Positions 7,438 through 8,968 of a stretch of DNA of 8,968 nt are shown here, one piece after another. The notes under the pieces were generated by a model. The model worked only from the letters and a program-made list of their open reading frames with translations. It was not told the origin of the DNA and ran no database searches. Each line of letters begins with the position of its first letter. The stretch's first letter is position 1. The position numbers and the translations under genes were made by a program. Source of the stretch: Prevotella sp. UBA5379 (GTDB taxonomy: Bacteria > Bacteroidota > Bacteroidia > Bacteroidales > Bacteroidaceae); the NCBI GenBank assembly GCA_002409785.1, contig DHOX01000035.1, positions 1 to 8,968 of the forward strand, given 5' to 3'.

Positions 7438-8235
7438 TTACGACAAATCATCAGTTCGACTATTAACTCCTATACATCCGAAACCCTGTGAGCACTCCTC
7501 CCCAATTCCTCCTTCAAAAGCAATATGTAAAAGTTCTGTCGGAGCTGCAAGTTTAAAATGATACATGAACCCCCGAACTCTTGTCTGTTGAGGCGTACCC
7601 GCTTTGATTGTCACAAGTACCGACTTTGGCTCCCCCTGTAAATCCAGACAAAATCCAGAAGTATCACCATCAAAAGATTTACCATAATAAGCCTTATACC
7701 GTGACAATAGGCCATTCAGAACAGCCTGATTATAATGTTCGCTCCCAGGCATCTGATATTGCGTTCGATCACCTTCCCTTTCTCTGATACATACAGGAGA
7801 AAGAGTTACGAACTGCATAACTTCCTGAAAATTAACCGGATGGAGTACTTCTACTTTCAAGACGGAAAACAAGACTTTATAATCACTGTTTCCTATAACC
7901 AGTTTTTGATTCGCAAATAGTCCTTCAACAAATTCAGAAGTACTTTTCTCTGGTAAAAAGCCTATCAGCCACTCTACACGATCTCCTAAGATATTAACAC
8001 AATGAGCTTTAGGAAGAAGTCTGTACCTTTCAAATTTCAATCGAGAATAGCAAAACAATTTAAACCGTTTACCATTTTCAAGTTGGAATCCATTATTATG
8101 AAGCCATGCCGAGTATTTTTCATCTGCACTTGCCAGGAGTTTGTAAATGACAGCAGACTGCTCATACTGATAATTAAGGGGTAGGCAGTCACCGTATTTT
8201 TCTCTATCAATCGCTAATGTTAACTTAAATCTCAT
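7438..8235 (-). CDS. cas6: CRISPR-associated endoribonuclease Cas6
   Basis: Cas6 cuts the precursor crRNA within each repeat and usually stays bound to the 3' handle. The 265-residue protein has the two-RAMP layout. The N-terminal strand MRFKLTLAI leads into LPLNYQYEQSAVIYKLL. A candidate catalytic His46 lies in the common 'LHnnGf' context (WLHNNGF), with Tyr31 nearby. The glycine-rich loop of the second RAMP domain is clear at residues 242-256 (GGIGEECSQGFGCIG). The length is typical. It is the first gene of the operon, about 185 bases downstream of the predicted promoter. Its ATG overlaps the stop of a tiny upstream frame as ATGA. The catalytic assignment of His46 is inferred from position and context only. 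Confidence 0.94.
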   Translation of the reverse strand: MRFKLTLAIDREKYGDCLPLNYQYEQSAVIYKLLASADEKYSAWLHNNGFQLENGKRFKLFCYSRLKFERYRLLPKAHCVNILGDRVEWLIGFLPEKSTSEFVEGLFANQKLVIGNSDYKVLFSVLKVEVLHPVNFQEVMQFVTLSPVCIREREGDRTQYQMPGSEHYNQAVLNGLLSRYKAYYGKSFDGDTSGFCLDLQGEPKSVLVTIKAGTPQQTRVRGFMYHFKLAAPTELLHIAFEGGIGEECSQGFGCIGVNSRTDDLS

Positions 8236-8315
8236 ATTCTTTCACTATTAATACCATGATAAGTCACCATTTCATCAGAAGAGTATTTTTCTCCCAGAGA
8301 AACAACAATTATCAA
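8232..8315 (-). other. Micro-ORF in the cas leader, overlapping the cas6 start
   Basis: A short minus-strand frame ends at TGA 8234-8232, sharing ATGA with the cas6 start, the same junction type used three times inside the operon. From a TTG at 8315 it would encode 27 residues (starting IIVVSLGEKYSS after the initiator); from the only ATG, at 8270, it encodes 12 (MVTYHGINSERI). An in-frame stop (TAA) lies three codons before the TTG. It may be a leader peptide coupled to cas6, the tail of a lost gene, or chance. There is no homology evidence. Confidence 0.2.
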
Positions 8316-8426
8316 ATCATTTTATTTATCTACGAAACTATCCAAAGCCCGTTATTTCGAAACATTCCATAATTCTACACCTTTATTCTTAAAGAGGCTA
8401 TACATCTAATGCTTTCCACGTAAGAA

Positions 8427-8457
8427 CAAATATAACGAATTAATTTTATAATCCAAA
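8427..8457 (-). promoter_or_regulatory. Predicted Bacteroidetes-type promoter for the cas operon
   Basis: On the minus strand, TTTG (8457-8454) is followed after exactly 19 bases by TATATTTG (8434-8427). This is a full match to the Bacteroidetes sigma consensus TTTG-N19/21-TAnnTTTG at about -33 and -7. Transcription would start near 8420, giving an untranslated leader of about 185 bases before cas6. The -33 element overlaps the last codons of the glycosyltransferase remnant. The 8236-8426 leader holds no recognised operator, riboswitch or CRISPR repeat. Confidence 0.65.
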
Positions 8458-8968
8458 ATAATCACCGATTAATTTAAATATTTTTATTTCCATTTGGAAG
8501 TTTTTTATTAATCCTGGTCTTTTCATAAAAGGAAATCTGCCCAAAAGATAACAATAAACCAGTTGGTGCATGTAACAAACCATCTGTACCGCAACTATGG
8601 GAAAGAACACCCATTACTTATCTGTTAGGAGATCCCTTCCGTCTGCCTGTATTGACAGACAACAGGAAAAAGGCTTCTATAGCATATCCCACACATCTAG
8701 AAGTTCTCCAGGTTTCTATTAAGACAAACCTTATCAAGGTCAAGACTCCGTCCCGGAACAAGATGATACTGTCTTTGAGGAAGCACCTTCCCTTTAGGAT
8801 TTTCAGTCAGATAGTCCGTCAACACCAAGTCAGCATCCTGACAGCAAAGATAATCCAGCAAGACCGTCAGTCCCTCCGTACAGAAACGATCATTCGCATT
8901 GAGGACCTAGTCATATTTCCCTTCAACCTCTTTCACGAATGACTCAATGCTGACCAAAATGGTGCATT
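8446..8968 (-). pseudogene. Decayed family 2 glycosyltransferase (3' part, runs off the right edge)
   Basis: Read on the minus strand, this stretch translates into a broken GT2-type glycosyltransferase. The first part, from 8966, contains FVKEVEGKYD, a TAG (8909-8907), then VLNANDRF, where intact GT2 enzymes usually have an Asp-x-Asp (DADD-like) metal site. It continues through DADLVLTDYLTENPKGK and a second TAG (8699-8697), then ICYRS. A one-base loss near 8624-8628 shifts the frame at what should read YTD. The new frame has TAA (8616-8614) where a glutamate is expected before WVFFPIVAVQ. It then runs through VYCYLLGR to a stop at 8448-8446. This family likely made cell-surface polysaccharide. 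At least three internal stops, one frameshift and an apparent DxD-to-NxN change show it is dead. The family is recognised by eye. The plus-strand frame at 8652-8942 is its shadow. Confidence 0.72.

Larger units (their letters stand above)
199..8235 (-). other. Subtype I-B CRISPR-cas operon (cas6-cas8b-cas7-cas5-cas3-cas4-cas1-cas2)
   Basis: Eight same-strand genes with almost no intergenic space encode the full set of type I-B adaptation, processing and interference proteins, in the classic I-B order. Three junctions are 4-base ATGA overlaps (cas7/cas5, cas3/cas4, cas4/cas1), which suggests translational coupling. The remaining gaps are 52 bases (cas6/cas8b), 16 (cas8b/cas7), about 22 (cas5/cas3, depending on the cas3 start) and 3 (cas1/cas2). 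A single promoter upstream of cas6 could serve the whole unit; no second promoter was recognised inside it. No separate cas11 gene and no regulator gene are present. No frameshift or internal stop was seen in any of the eight genes. Confidence 0.96.

Noticed and set aside
7131..7561. Two plus-strand frames across the cas8b 5' end and the cas6-cas8b gap
   Set aside because: They overlap well-supported minus-strand genes and contain no recognisable domain; they are shadow frames.
8333..8363. Two CGAAAC copies, one inside the palindrome TTTCGAAA, in the leader
   Set aside because: Six bases and imperfect flanks are not enough to call an operator without conservation data.
8380..8397. Small inverted repeat CTTTA-TTCT-TAAAG in the cas leader
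   Set aside because: A five-base AT-rich stem is weak, has no following T-run in the operon direction, and is expected by chance in DNA of this composition.
8652..8942. Plus-strand 96-codon frame starting MTDNRKK
   Set aside because: It lies antisense to the glycosyltransferase relic, has no recognisable motif and no promoter, and the minus-strand reading gives clear GT2-like segments.

Overview
This 8,968-base window is almost entirely one CRISPR-Cas locus, complete for protein genes. All eight genes lie on the minus strand and read from right to left: cas6, cas8b (Cst1-like), cas7 (Cst2/DevR-like), cas5, cas3 (HD nuclease plus helicase), cas4, cas1, cas2. Gene order and family types fit subtype I-B, in its Cas8b1/Cst1-Cst2-Cas5t form. 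The host is probably a Bacteroidota member (Bacteroides, Parabacteroides or a relative). The locus has a well-formed Bacteroidetes promoter (TTTG, 19-base spacer, TATATTTG), most gene starts lack a Shine-Dalgarno, the DNA is moderately AT-rich, and the neighbour is a decayed glycosyltransferase of a type common in that phylum. The species cannot be named from the sequence alone.

Layout, left to right. Positions 1-198 are AT-rich and hold one small plus-strand reading frame (63-218) that converges on the 3' end of cas2. Positions 199-8235 are the cas operon, tightly packed: three junctions are ATGA stop/start overlaps (cas7-cas5, cas3-cas4, cas4-cas1), and the others are 3 to 52 bases. Positions 8236-8445 are a non-coding leader with the likely operon promoter near 8427-8457. 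It also holds a tiny frame whose stop overlaps the cas6 start. Positions 8446-8968 are the 3' part of a family 2 glycosyltransferase pseudogene with stops and a frameshift; it runs off the right edge.

How the genes work together. Cas1, Cas2 and Cas4 would select, trim and integrate new spacers. Cas6 would cut the precursor crRNA. Cas8b, Cas7, Cas5 and Cas6 would form the Cascade surveillance complex, and Cas3 would unwind and degrade the recognised DNA. Every protein with well-known catalytic residues retains them (Cas1, Cas2, Cas3, Cas4, and a candidate histidine in Cas6), so the system looks intact.

No CRISPR array is visible, on either side. It may lie beyond the left edge after cas2, or elsewhere. 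I do not see a new kind of system. The observations most worth checking are the nearly cysteine-free zinc-finger region of Cas8, a possible internally translated Cas11 small subunit, the micro-ORF overlapping the cas6 start, and the convergent small ORF beside cas2.
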